From positions 1 through 47,762 of the forward strand of contig JAKFUF010000153.1 in the NCBI GenBank assembly GCA_021732845.1: a DNA stretch of 47,762 bases, read 5' to 3'. How positions within the stretch are numbered: position 1 is the stretch's first letter; every line of letters starts with the position of its first letter. The notes under the pieces are model-generated. The model did not search any database. It saw nothing but the letters and a program-made list of their open reading frames with translations, and was not told where the DNA came from. Made by a program: the position numbers and the translations under genes. The stretch is from Planctomycetaceae bacterium. Lineage in GTDB: Bacteria > Planctomycetota > Planctomycetia > Planctomycetales > Planctomycetaceae. Positions 33,354-41,913 of the stretch are shown one piece after another.

Positions 33354-35117
33354 ATGAGTAACGACCCGATGTCCCCCGAAGTGGCCCCTGTCGACGCCGG
33401 AGCCAATCCCGAACCCGCCACCCCCTCCATAGCGAGCGCACCACCGCAGGCCACTGCGGAAGGTCACGTTGAACAGGCTCTGGAAAGTGTGGACACCGGC
33501 GTCCCAGCGCCACTTCCCGACATCATCAGCGGTCAGCCGGCCCCAGTCACTGCCGAGGTCCCAGCCTTTACGGCGGAAAGCCCAACGGTCGTCGAAGCCC
33601 GCCCATCCACCGACGCCCCGGCATTCTCTGAAAGCCCGACACTGGTCGAGAATCGGGACCCTGTCGTCGTCGAAACTCCCCGCTCTCGAGTGCAGTTGAA
33701 TCCTGCCGGGGCAGGCGAAATGAAAGCGGTGGCGATGTCGGAAGCGACACCACCCGTCGAGACCACTCCCCGCGAGCGGGAACTCAAGCAGGAAGAACAG
33801 GGGAGGCTCGTCCCCATGCCTTCCCGCGACCCCGTCGAAGTCCCCCGTTCTGGTTCAATCGACACCGAACTCGAAGCCGAAATCAACGCGGCGCTGGCCG
33901 GCGCTGGCAGCCTCGCCCTTGGCGATGCTCCGGCGGAAGAGGGTGCCCCCGCTGCTGCTCCAGGAACCGGCGAGGAAAGCCTTCGTCCAGGAACCAAGCG
34001 GAAGGCCAAGGTGTTGTCGGTGCATGGCGAGAACATCATTCTCGACCTCGGCACACGCGATTCCGGGATGCTCTCCACCCGCAACTTCGAAGAGGGCAAG
34101 ATTCCCGAAGTGGGAGCCACGCTGGATGTGGTCGTCGACAAGCACGATCAGGCCGAAGGCCTGACGCATGTGCATCTGGCGAAGGCCACCGTTGCCCGTC
34201 CCGCCCAGAACTGGGACCAAATCGCCGTCGACCAGATTCTCGACTGCATGGTCTCCAAGGTGAACAAAGGCGGATTGGAAGTCACCGTTCACAACATCCG
34301 TGGCTTCCTCCCGGCCAGCCAGGTGGACTACGGCTTCGTGCAGAACCTCGAGCAATACGTCGGGCAGAAAATTCGCGTCAAAGTCACCGAGGTCAACCCG
34401 GCCAAGCGGAATCTGGTGGTCAGCCGCCGGTCGTTCCTCGACATCGAGCGGAACGAACGCCGCGATGAACTGTGGAAGACGCTCGATGTGGGCCAGGTCC
34501 ACACCGGCACGGTGAAGACGATCAAGGACTACGGAGCGTTTGTCGACATCGGCGGTGTCGACGGCCTCCTGCATGTCGGCGAACTGAGCTGGACGCGGGT
34601 GGGACATCCCAAGGATGTGCTGGCTGTGGACCAGAAGGTCGAAGTCAAGATTCTCAGCATTGACCGCGAGAAACAGAAGATCAGCCTCGGCATGCGGCAG
34701 ATGCAAGGCAATCCGTGGCTCGATGTTGCCGAAAAATACCCGACCTCGTCACTGGTGCAGGGCAAAGTCACGAAGACGACCGAATTCGGGGCGTTTGTCG
34801 AACTCGAACCCGGCATCGAAGGGATGATCCACATCAGCGAACTGGATCATCGCCGCGTCCCCCGCGTCACCGATATCGTGCGAGTCGGCCAGGACGTGAA
34901 CGCGCAGGTGCTGACGGTGGATGTCGACAAAAAGCGAATCGCCCTGTCGATCAAGGCCCTCGTGGCCAAGCCCCAGTCGGCCAAGACCGAGAAGAAGTCC
35001 GACGAAGACCTCGCCCCCAGCGCCGGCAGCGCCTACGAGCGCAAGCGCCGCGGACCGCTCAAGGGCGGAGGCACCGGCAGCGGCGGCCTGACCTTTGGCG
35101 GCGGCGGCGGTGAATAA
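33354..35117 (+). CDS. rpsA: Ribosomal protein S1-like protein with four S1 domains
   Basis: A 587-residue RNA-binding protein. Residues 1 to about 205 are a proline-, alanine- and glutamate-rich extension of low complexity. Four S1/OB domains follow, starting near 212 (RKAKVLSVHGENIILDLG), 292 (ILDCMVSKVNKGGLEVTV), 379 (VHTGTVKTIKDYGAFVDIGG) and 464 (VQGKVTKTTEFGAFVELEPG). The tail is basic and then glycine-rich (GGGTGSGGLTFGGGGGE). E. coli S1 has six domains; shorter forms occur in other phyla. It helps the 30S subunit bind mRNA, important where Shine-Dalgarno sites are weak, as here. The ATG at 33354 follows GGCAGGAT. It has its own promoter upstream and a hairpin terminator downstream. 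Confidence 0.85.
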   Translation: MSNDPMSPEVAPVDAGANPEPATPSIASAPPQATAEGHVEQALESVDTGVPAPLPDIISGQPAPVTAEVPAFTAESPTVVEARPSTDAPAFSESPTLVENRDPVVVETPRSRVQLNPAGAGEMKAVAMSEATPPVETTPRERELKQEEQGRLVPMPSRDPVEVPRSGSIDTELEAEINAALAGAGSLALGDAPAEEGAPAAAPGTGEESLRPGTKRKAKVLSVHGENIILDLGTRDSGMLSTRNFEEGKIPEVGATLDVVVDKHDQAEGLTHVHLAKATVARPAQNWDQIAVDQILDCMVSKVNKGGLEVTVHNIRGFLPASQVDYGFVQNLEQYVGQKIRVKVTEVNPAKRNLVVSRRSFLDIERNERRDELWKTLDVGQVHTGTVKTIKDYGAFVDIGGVDGLLHVGELSWTRVGHPKDVLAVDQKVEVKILSIDREKQKISLGMRQMQGNPWLDVAEKYPTSSLVQGKVTKTTEFGAFVELEPGIEGMIHISELDHRRVPRVTDIVRVGQDVNAQVLTVDVDKKRIALSIKALVAKPQSAKTEKKSDEDLAPSAGSAYERKRRGPLKGGGTGSGGLTFGGGGGE

Positions 35118-35134
35118 TCAGTCTTAAAAGTCGC

Positions 35135-35169
35135 AAACCGCGGTCGGCACCCGATGCCGCCCGCGGTTT
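35135..35169 (+). terminator. Hairpin terminator after the S1 gene
   Basis: A perfect 9-bp stem AAACCGCGG/CCGCGGTTT (35135-35143 and 35161-35169) with further pairing inside the loop (CGGC/GCCG), 17 bases after the stop codon. The T-run is weak (TTTGTCTGTTG), so termination efficiency is uncertain. Confidence 0.6.
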
Positions 35170-35513
35170 GTCTGTTGAAGCGGTGGCGTGTTTTGCACGC
35201 GGCAAGGTGCGAGGCCGCGCGTGAACGGGAAGAATTTCAGAGCGAACGTGTCTAGACCGATCAGTCACTGGCGTCTTGTTACCGATTCTGGCCTGGCAGC
35301 ACGCGGCACTCCCGGATCCATGAGTTCCGCCACTCCGCGGTTGTTGAGCAGCAGAGCCACGGATTGAACACTGATGAAACACGGATTTGTAGACACGGAA
35401 GAATCGAGATGTCGAACACACGCTTAAGTCACATTGAAGAACAACACTCACAGAAAACCGCGTGACGGCACTGTGTCATTTCGAATGAGAAAGCAGGCAT
35501 TTGTTGGACACGG

Positions 35514-35656
35514 CAAATTTCAGATTTCAAATTTCACAGTCTGTTCGGCGGCTTCAAACTGACTGTTGCGTCTCATCGGTGCAGACTCAACCCTCGCTCG
35601 GCGAACAAGACGTTGCCAAAAGGCATTTTACTGTGAAATTTGAAATCTGAAATTTG
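35514..35656. repeat. Perfect 27-bp AT-rich inverted repeat in a gene-free stretch
   Basis: Exact complementary 27-base arms at 35514-35540 and 35630-35656, separated by 89 bases. Each consists of AAATTTCAGATTTCAAATTT or its complement plus CACAGT. It lies in the 580-base gene-free stretch 35171-35749, which otherwise shows only planctomycete-style filler (CACGGATTGAACACTGATG near 35358). A 15-base part recurs at 128-142. Confidence 0.8.
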
Positions 35657-35749
35657 AGATTTGTGGGTGAAACGGCAGCCATTTGCTGGCAATCCAGGAG
35701 CGTGGCCGCCGCTCCACCACTGGATGATTGAACAACGGACACGGGTCAC

Positions 35750-36475
35750 ATGATTCTGCTGGTGTTGCAGTCCTTTTTGATCAAGCTGCTCGCGGGGATC
35801 AGCGTCATGCTGTGCCTGATGCCGCACAAGAACGTGGCGTCCGCCTTCTTCCGCATCCAGATGTTTGTGCTGCTGGCGCTCGGGTGTCTGGCGGCGGTGT
35901 TGGCGACCCCGCGGCTGCCGTGGCTCGCTGGTGGTGTGATGGCCACGCTGGCGTTTTTCGGGTCCGCCCTGTGGCTGCTGGAACGGCGGCACGCGGGGAC
36001 GACTTTGCTCGCGACCATCGCGCTGCTCAGCACGGCATGCCTCGTCTGGCTGGCAGCACCACACCCACAACCGTGGCTCTGGGCGGCCTCGTTCCTCGCA
36101 TCGGCCGGCACCCTGGGCGGCACCATGACCGGCATGCTGCTGGGGCACCGCTACCTCACGGCGCCGGGCATGCCCCTGCTCCCTCTGCAGCGGCTCAACC
36201 TGTTTCTGGCCGTGGCGGTTGGATTGCGGCTGCTGCTGTCTGCCGCCCCGTTCGCCTGGGGACTCTTGCCCGGCAGCACCGACATGGTGTCGCTGAGCCT
36301 GCGCTGGCTGGCAGGCATTGTCGGTCCTGGCGTCGCCACGCTGCTCGTGTGGCGAATTCTGCAATACCGCAACACACAGGCCGCCACCGGTGTGCTGTTC
36401 GCCGCGGTCATCTTCGCGTTCATCGGTGAACTGACCGCAGAACTGCTTTCGCAGTCGCTGCCGTTCCCAGTTTGA
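35750..36475 (+). CDS. Polytopic membrane protein of unknown function
   Basis: A 241-residue protein that is almost wholly hydrophobic, with seven or eight membrane helices: a first helix MILLVLQSFLIKLLAGISVM, a conserved-looking loop MPHKNVASAFFRIQMF, a central loop GHRYLTAPGMPLLPLQRLN containing a His and Arg/Tyr that could bind a ligand or haem, and a last helix AATGVLFAAVIFAFIGELTA. I recognise no named family. The ATG at 35750 starts directly in the first helix; the ribosome site is weak. It is convergent with the LOG-family gene (75 bases between stops). Confidence 0.7.
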   Translation: MILLVLQSFLIKLLAGISVMLCLMPHKNVASAFFRIQMFVLLALGCLAAVLATPRLPWLAGGVMATLAFFGSALWLLERRHAGTTLLATIALLSTACLVWLAAPHPQPWLWAASFLASAGTLGGTMTGMLLGHRYLTAPGMPLLPLQRLNLFLAVAVGLRLLLSAAPFAWGLLPGSTDMVSLSLRWLAGIVGPGVATLLVWRILQYRNTQAATGVLFAAVIFAFIGELTAELLSQSLPFPV

Positions 36476-36550
36476 TGATCATCACGAACCACGCGTTCAC
36501 TTGTCCGCGCCGGATCACGCTCGCGGACTTTGCGTGACTTGTGGACCACA

Positions 36551-37132
36551 TCACGTCGACTCGTCATCGATCCACTTGGGCACGTACGGAGACCGGTGGG
36601 ACGCCATGCGGGTCAACAAGTCGCTGGCATCCGGAGACACCAGCAGCAGCTCACGGTGTTCCGTCCGAACGAACTTCTGTTCCACCAACTGATCGATGAA
36701 CCGGAGCATCGGACTGTAGAAGCCAGCGACATCGAGCAGGCCGATTGGCTTGGCATGCATCCCAAGCTGAGCCCAGGTCCAGATCTCAAAGAACTCTTCC
36801 AGCGTGCCAATGCCGCCGGGCAGCACCAGGAACCCGTCCGACAACTCCGCCATGATCGCCTTGCGCTCATGCATGGATGGGACGACCCGCAGCTCCGTCA
36901 GACCGGCATGCGCGAGTTCCTTCTCCACCAGCGACCGGGGAATGACCCCGATCACCCTGCCACCGGCAGCCAGCGATCCGTCCGCCACGCTCCCCATCAG
37001 CCCCACGCGACCGCCCCCATAAACCAGCGTCCGGCCAGACACGGCCAGCAGGTTGCCGACCGACGTTGCCGCTGCGGCAAATCGGGGATTGGCTCCCGGC
37101 TTGGAGCCACAATAAACACAGACGGACTTCAT
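36551..37132 (-). CDS. LOG-family nucleotide 5'-monophosphate phosphoribohydrolase
   Basis: A 193-residue Rossmann-like protein. It starts MKSVCVYCGSKPGANPRF, continues with LVYGGGRVGLMGSVADGSLA and GVIPRSLVEKELAHAGL, and has the family active site LPGGIGTLEEFFEIWTWAQLG near residues 105-125 (PGGxGTxxE). LOG proteins release the base from nucleoside monophosphates (cytokinin nucleotides in plants and some bacteria, AMP-like substrates in others). The ATG at 37132 has AGGGAGAG eight bases upstream; the open frame continues upstream but looks non-coding. It is downstream of hemE on the same strand but 313 bases away, so probably a separate transcript. Confidence 0.9.
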   Translation of the reverse strand: MKSVCVYCGSKPGANPRFAAAATSVGNLLAVSGRTLVYGGGRVGLMGSVADGSLAAGGRVIGVIPRSLVEKELAHAGLTELRVVPSMHERKAIMAELSDGFLVLPGGIGTLEEFFEIWTWAQLGMHAKPIGLLDVAGFYSPMLRFIDQLVEQKFVRTEHRELLLVSPDASDLLTRMASHRSPYVPKWIDDEST

Positions 37133-37445
37133 CTCTCCGCTCTCCCTGCCTGCCCCCGGGATGTGTGCGGACGACCGGCCAACCGCTGGCTGCCCGTCGA
37201 GGCTTGACTCGCTGATCTTATCCCGGCGCAAACCAATGTCACACGCTTCCCGCGCGCGTCTCGCAGAGCGAGCGGCAACACAAAGTTGCCGATTCAATCC
37301 GGCCGGGTTCGAGTCACGGAGTGACTCGCCTAATTTGTGACTCACGGCCGCCGCAACCGGTCCTTGCCACGCCTGTGATGGTCGCCGCCTCACGGAGAGG
37401 TCGGCGGGGATGCGCGGTGTTCAGCATCGCCGGCTGAGCCACCGC
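37133..37445. other. Intergenic stretch with two hairpins
   Basis: No gene is seen. Two small perfect hairpins are present: GGCAAC/GTTGCC (37274-37290) and CGAGTCAC/GTGACTCG with a three-base loop (37310-37328). Either could end the hemE transcript, which runs into this stretch from the right, though no T-run follows. Confidence 0.4.
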
Positions 37446-38522
37446 TCACCTGTTGGTGCCCGCGGGACCCGATTCGTGGACAAATTTCACGAGCGCCTTT
37501 ACCTGTTCCGGATTGGTTTCCGGCAGCACGCCATGTCCAAGATTGAAGATGTGCCCCGGCCTGCCGGCAGCGGCGGTGAGCACATCCTGCGCGCGGCGGG
37601 CGACCGTGGGCCAATCGGCGAGCAGCACGACGGGATCGAGATTCCCTTGAACGGCCCGGTCGTGGCCCACCGCTTTCCAGCCTTCTTCCAAGTCCACCCG
37701 CCAGTCGAGCCCGATGACCTGCCCGCCGGCGGCGCTGGCCAGGGGGAGCAGGGCGGGGTTCCCGGTCAGGAAGTTGATGACCGGGACATCCCGCGGCAGC
37801 CCATCCAGCAGCATTTTGGTGTAGGGCTGCACCGACTGCCGGTAGTCGGCGGGGGACAGGCAGCCGGCCCAACTGTCAAAGATCTGCACGGCCTGGCAGC
37901 CGGCCTCGATCTGGGCAATGAGATACCGCGTCAGGCTGCGGACCAGCCGCTCCATCAGCGTCCGCCATGCTCCCGGGTCGGTGTGCATCATGGTCTTGGT
38001 GGCGGCGTAGTTGCGTGAGCCACTGCCTTCGACGATGTAGGAAGCCATCGTGAAGGGGGCACCCGCAAATCCCAGCAGCGGGATGTCGGCGGGCAGGTCG
38101 CGGCGGATGAGTTTCACCGCGTCGTAAACGAAGTGCATTGAGGAGACGTCTTCCAGTTCGCGGACGCGATCGACTTCGGCGGGGGACCGCAGCGGATTGT
38201 GAATGACCGGCCCTTCGCCCTGGGCATATTCCAGGTCCATGCCCATCGGCTCCAGGATGGGCAGCAGGTCGGCGAAGAGGATGGCCGCGTCGACCCCCAG
38301 CAGCCGCTGGGCGGTGAGCGTGACCTCCGCCGCCAGGTCTGGGGTCTTGCACAACTCAATGAACGTCACCTGGCGACGGACGGCCATGTACTCGGGCATG
38401 TAGCGCCCGGCCTGCCGCATGATCCAGACGGGTGTGGTGTCGCAGGGCTCGCGCCGGGCCGCACGCAGGAAGCGGCAGTCGGCCAGGACGGAGGGCATGG
38501 AGCGGGGGGCGGGAGCAGGCAT
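37446..38522 (-). CDS. hemE: Uroporphyrinogen decarboxylase
   Basis: A 358-residue cytoplasmic enzyme that decarboxylates the four acetate groups of uroporphyrinogen III to give coproporphyrinogen III in haem synthesis. Signature blocks are [15 protein letters not shown] (substrate-binding Arg), [16 protein letters not shown] (catalytic Asp), [16 protein letters not shown] (second signature), [11 protein letters not shown] and [16 protein letters not shown]. Length fits the family (about 340-355). The start is ambiguous between ATG 38522 and ATG 38498; neither has a clear ribosome site. A possible promoter (TTGGTT, 15 bases, TACAAT) lies upstream on this strand near 38640-38667. No other haem genes are nearby. 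Confidence 0.95.
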   Translation of the reverse strand: MPAPAPRSMPSVLADCRFLRAARREPCDTTPVWIMRQAGRYMPEYMAVRRQVTFIELCKTPDLAAEVTLTAQRLLGVDAAILFADLLPILEPMGMDLEYAQGEGPVIHNPLRSPAEVDRVRELEDVSSMHFVYDAVKLIRRDLPADIPLLGFAGAPFTMASYIVEGSGSRNYAATKTMMHTDPGAWRTLMERLVRSLTRYLIAQIEAGCQAVQIFDSWAGCLSPADYRQSVQPYTKMLLDGLPRDVPVINFLTGNPALLPLASAAGGQVIGLDWRVDLEEGWKAVGHDRAVQGNLDPVVLLADWPTVARRAQDVLTAAAGRPGHIFNLGHGVLPETNPEQVKALVKFVHESGPAGTNR

Positions 38523-38839
38523 GACAGACCGGAGTAGTGCGTGGGAATACGTGCCGGCAACCCCCCGAAAGCACGGCTTTTGGCGGTCGGCGACCTGCCG
38601 CAATTTGATACGCAAACGCTTGCCGGCAGGGTTGTAACGATTGTAGCGGAAGTACAATCCAACCAATAGGTTTGACGCGTCAGACCGGCAAGTTGGCAGC
38701 CTCGGAAGTCAGTTTTACCAGACAACGCATGGCCCCCAAGTTAACGGCATTCAGAGGGAATCGGTCCCAAAACCGGCGTCAAAGTCGCGCGCATCCTGCG
38801 CTGGTGGCAAACAAGGTCAAGTCTGCCTTTGTGTAGACG

Positions 38840-38865
38840 TAACCCATTGCAGGAATAATGGGTTA
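38840..38865. promoter_or_regulatory. Stem-loop in the gene-free gap between hemE and the Cys-rich gene
   Basis: A perfect 9-bp stem TAACCCATT/AATGGGTTA with an eight-base loop. The gap 38523-39215 is otherwise without a supportable gene. It should contain the promoter of the Cys-rich gene, which I could not locate. Confidence 0.4.
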
Positions 38866-39215
38866 GAGCGCTCAAGCATCTTTCGCGACCTCGCCGATAC
38901 ATTTGGCAGTCGCAGTTACAACTGACTCCCGCATCAAAGTCAGACGTAACGAACCATCGGGCAAGCCGAGGAACGTTCAAGCTACGGATTAGCTTGACGG
39001 CACCGATGTAATGTGCTGGCCCTTGTGGATGGCGCTGCCGTCTGCTCAGCGGTGCTCGTCGGTCCTTAAACGGACAAATAAAGCGACGCGCGTCGCAGGC
39101 GATCTGTCTGTCGAACTCACTACGGAACAGCCGGTCAATCGAACACACGAGACCGACACTACCGCGGGTCAGGACGGCGGCACGACTTTATCCCAGGGGA
39201 TGGAGAAGCTGACTC

Positions 39216-40244
39216 ATGAAAATGGCGAATATTCTCTGTGCAGTGTTTGTCCTTGGCATGACCGGTGTGGTCAATGCGTCACATTGCGGTGCGGAAAAGG
39301 GCTGCGGTTGCGCCCCCACCCACCAGCCCATGTGCTGCAAACCATGCGTCTGCCGTCCCGCGTGTCCCAAAGTGTGCACGTATCAACGTGACTGCTGCAA
39401 ACCGCCCTCCTGCGGTACGCACTGCCCGAATACGTGCTGTGCTCCGAAGTGTGCCGACCCTGTTTGTGCCGCTCCGACTTGCGGCCCAAGCCATGCTCCT
39501 GCGTGTGCCGCTCCGACCTGTGGCCCAGCGTGTGCCCCAGCTTGTGCCGCTCCTTCCGCCTGCGGCACGGCCTGTGGTTCGACGGGCTGTGGTAGCCCGG
39601 TCTTCATGCAGTGCACCCCGATCTGCTGCACGGACGACCCCTGCGAAGTGGCTCACTTCATCTACGTGTCCCAGACCGCTTGCTATGCCAAGGACCGCGC
39701 CAAGGCTGTCTACTGCATCGCCAAGAAGTTTGACTGCCGCTGCAACCCAGAAATCATGTGCGCCCTGATCTACGCCCTGAATGACGCTGACGAACGCGTT
39801 CGCTACGCCGGTGCCTGGGGCATCCGTCACCAGACCAGCAAGCACAAATGCTGCTGCTCGGACGCGGTGATCTCCGCCCTGACCTGTGCCCTGTCTGACT
39901 GCGACCGCAAAGTCCGTTGCGAAGCTGAGAAGGCCCTGAACTGCTGTGGCATCAGCGTTGTCGACTGCCCGACCCACACCTGCTGCTCGACCGCGACCTG
40001 CGGCAACAACGGCTGTGGCAACAACGGCTGCGGCAACGTCGGCTGCGGCCCCGCGACGATGACCCCCGCTCCGGCTCCTGCCGTCGAACCGAAGACGGAA
40101 GAAGCTCCCGCTCCGGTGGAAAAAGTTGAAGTCAAGCCGACCACCAATGTGGAACCAGAAGCTTACTTCCCCAGCCGCCTGAAGAATACGCAAAGCCAGA
40201 AGTCCCGCAAAGGCCTGTCCAACCTGTTCGGTCTGCGTGGCTAA
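39216..40244 (+). CDS. Exported cysteine-rich protein with HEAT-like repeats
   Basis: A 342-residue exported protein with 50 cysteines. The signal peptide (ILCAVFVLGMTGVVNA) is followed by a cysteine-rich region to about residue 145 (KGCGCAPTHQPMCCKPCVC, repeated CAAPTCGP units). Two or three HEAT-like helical repeats come next (YCIAKKFDCRCNPEIMCALI, VRYAGAWGIRHQTS, VISALTCALSDCDRKVRCEA). Then a CGNNG repeat and a proline/glutamate-rich tail ending KGLSNLFGLRG. Disulfide-linked, cysteine-rich proteins are known in planctomycete walls, so a cell-surface structural role is likely (inference). The ATG at 39216 has GGAGAAG nine bases upstream, and a strong terminator follows. Both suggest high expression. 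Confidence 0.8.
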   Translation: MKMANILCAVFVLGMTGVVNASHCGAEKGCGCAPTHQPMCCKPCVCRPACPKVCTYQRDCCKPPSCGTHCPNTCCAPKCADPVCAAPTCGPSHAPACAAPTCGPACAPACAAPSACGTACGSTGCGSPVFMQCTPICCTDDPCEVAHFIYVSQTACYAKDRAKAVYCIAKKFDCRCNPEIMCALIYALNDADERVRYAGAWGIRHQTSKHKCCCSDAVISALTCALSDCDRKVRCEAEKALNCCGISVVDCPTHTCCSTATCGNNGCGNNGCGNVGCGPATMTPAPAPAVEPKTEEAPAPVEKVEVKPTTNVEPEAYFPSRLKNTQSQKSRKGLSNLFGLRG

Positions 40245-40287
40245 GCTGAATGATGCCGTCGGATTCACCTCCGACTGAGTTCGACTC

Positions 40288-40315
40288 AACGGCCCCGGTT
40301 TGCTCCGGGGCCGTT
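40288..40315 (+). terminator. Rho-independent terminator of the Cys-rich gene
   Basis: A perfect 11-bp GC-rich stem AACGGCCCCGG/CCGGGGCCGTT (40288-40298 and 40305-40315) with a six-base loop, followed by TGTTCATTT. The best terminator seen in the window. The rest of 40316-40611 shows no gene. Confidence 0.8.
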
Positions 40316-40611
40316 GTTCATTTGGCCTGCGATTTGTGCGCCGCTCGTTCAGTGTTGTTCCACGGCAACTGCCATGCGAGTCGCACGATCCGCCGCTCGA
40401 TGTGCGAAGCGGTCAGTCCCTGTCGCGGAATTTCCATTTCGCAGGATCTTGACCAATTCCGAAAATTCGTTTAAGACACGCACCCCTTCGTGTCGGCCCC
40501 TTCCGGGCACCTGATTCTCTCACTTCCAGTAACTGCGAATTCCGTATGGCAACTGTTCGCGTCACGGAATTTTGCCGCTGTCCTTTCCCTTCTTGATGAA
40601 CGGCCGGACGC

Positions 40612-41862
40612 ATGCTGCCGCGCCTGTATTCATGGATTGTTCCCGCACGCCGGACCTGTTCCTGGTCCGCCGGCATGCTGGCGGCGTCCCTGCTGACCTT
40701 TGGTCTGGCGGGCTGCACGTTGATCGAGACGCCCAGCGTGGCGGCGAATTCGGGCCTGTCCTGGTTTTCCAATCTGACGGCCGCCCCCGCCGAGACTGTG
40801 AACAACTTCGATTTGGAACTGTTGCGTCCGGTGGCCCAATCGGTGGATTTCAGTCCGGAGAGCCTGTTGGAGGTGACGGTCTGGGATCTGTTTGAACCGG
40901 ACAAGCCACACACATTTCCGGTACGGGTCAGCACCGAGCGGACCATCGACGTGCCGATGCTTGAGCCACTCTCGATCGAGGGCAAGTCGCTGGCCCAGAT
41001 CGAGACGGCATTGGGCGAGGCCTACAAGTCGCGGGAACTTCTGCTGAACCCCCGAATCCTCGTTCGCTGCCTGGATGAATCTACGGTTCGCGTGACCGTG
41101 GCGGGTGCGGTCGCCCGGCCTGGCACGGTGACGCTCACCCGTCAGGACGCCAGCGTGCATGCGGCGGTCCTGGCGGCCGGCGGATTCAAGAAGGACGCCG
41201 GAATGCATCTGGGGATCACCCGCCACGACGCGAAGGACAAGACCGTGGCCGATCTGCCAGCGGAGCCTGACTCCACGGCAACAGAACCCAAGTCTGTCGC
41301 CTCCGCGAACGCTGAAACCGATACCGCCGAAGCGGCGAACGCCGTGTCTGATCCGGCTGGCCCGGATGAGGACGTGGTGCGGGAGGATCAAGAATCATCA
41401 ATCGTGGCCCTCCGTCTCCCGACCTCGCAGAAGGGAGGTGCCGAATCTTCGGCTGGAAGTTTGACGTGGTACGATCTCACCCGCTCGGCCGACCGTGAAC
41501 GGCTCAAATCGCTGAGCCTCGCGCCGGGAGACACGCTCACAGTTCGTCCGACCCAGCGGCCGGTGCGGATCGCGGGAGCGGTGGCCCATCCCGGAGCCTA
41601 CGCCTTGCCTGCCAATCAAACGGTCAACGTCTGGCAGGCCCTGGAAATGGCGGGAGGAGTCACGGCGACGAACACTCCGCTGCGGGTCACCCTGATTCGT
41701 CCGGGCGTGGCCCGATCCGGCCTGCGCTACACGCTCAATGTCAAATCGTACGACCAGCACCCGCAAACCGCTCCGCCCGTGCATGAAGGCGACATGCTGC
41801 AGGTCGAAGCCACGGTGGAGGGACGCGTGAAGAACGCCGTGGGCGGACTGTGGAAGCCGTGA
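40612..41862 (+). CDS. Wza-like polysaccharide export lipoprotein
   Basis: A 416-residue outer-membrane-type lipoprotein. The lipobox is LTFGLAGC, so the lipidated cysteine is near residue 35. The poly-export domain starts near 75 (LLEVTVWDLFEPDKPHTFPVRVS, TIDVPMLEPLSIEGKSLAQIE). A first SLBB-like domain (VTVAGAVARPGTVTLTRQDA) and a second (VRIAGAVAHPGAYALPANQT, followed by VNVWQALEMAGGV) follow. Between them is an acidic insert of about 90 residues that looks unstructured. It likely forms the outer part of an exopolysaccharide export channel, working with the Wzz-like protein encoded 51 bases downstream. No glycosyltransferase or polymerase genes are in the window. Confidence 0.87.
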   Translation: MLPRLYSWIVPARRTCSWSAGMLAASLLTFGLAGCTLIETPSVAANSGLSWFSNLTAAPAETVNNFDLELLRPVAQSVDFSPESLLEVTVWDLFEPDKPHTFPVRVSTERTIDVPMLEPLSIEGKSLAQIETALGEAYKSRELLLNPRILVRCLDESTVRVTVAGAVARPGTVTLTRQDASVHAAVLAAGGFKKDAGMHLGITRHDAKDKTVADLPAEPDSTATEPKSVASANAETDTAEAANAVSDPAGPDEDVVREDQESSIVALRLPTSQKGGAESSAGSLTWYDLTRSADRERLKSLSLAPGDTLTVRPTQRPVRIAGAVAHPGAYALPANQTVNVWQALEMAGGVTATNTPLRVTLIRPGVARSGLRYTLNVKSYDQHPQTAPPVHEGDMLQVEATVEGRVKNAVGGLWKP

Positions 41863-41913
41863 TGCCATTTTGGTTCGCGGGCGTCGCACTTCAAGGGGCG
41901 CAGTCGGGGCACC

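Noticed and set aside
35185-35510. A possible structured RNA gene in the gene-free stretch after the S1 gene
   Set aside because: No tRNA-like cloverleaf, no long perfect pairing and no promoter that I can see.
38741-39148. 135-codon minus-strand frame in the gap before the Cys-rich gene
   Set aside because: Many Arg/Cys residues, no motif, no ribosome site; likely chance.
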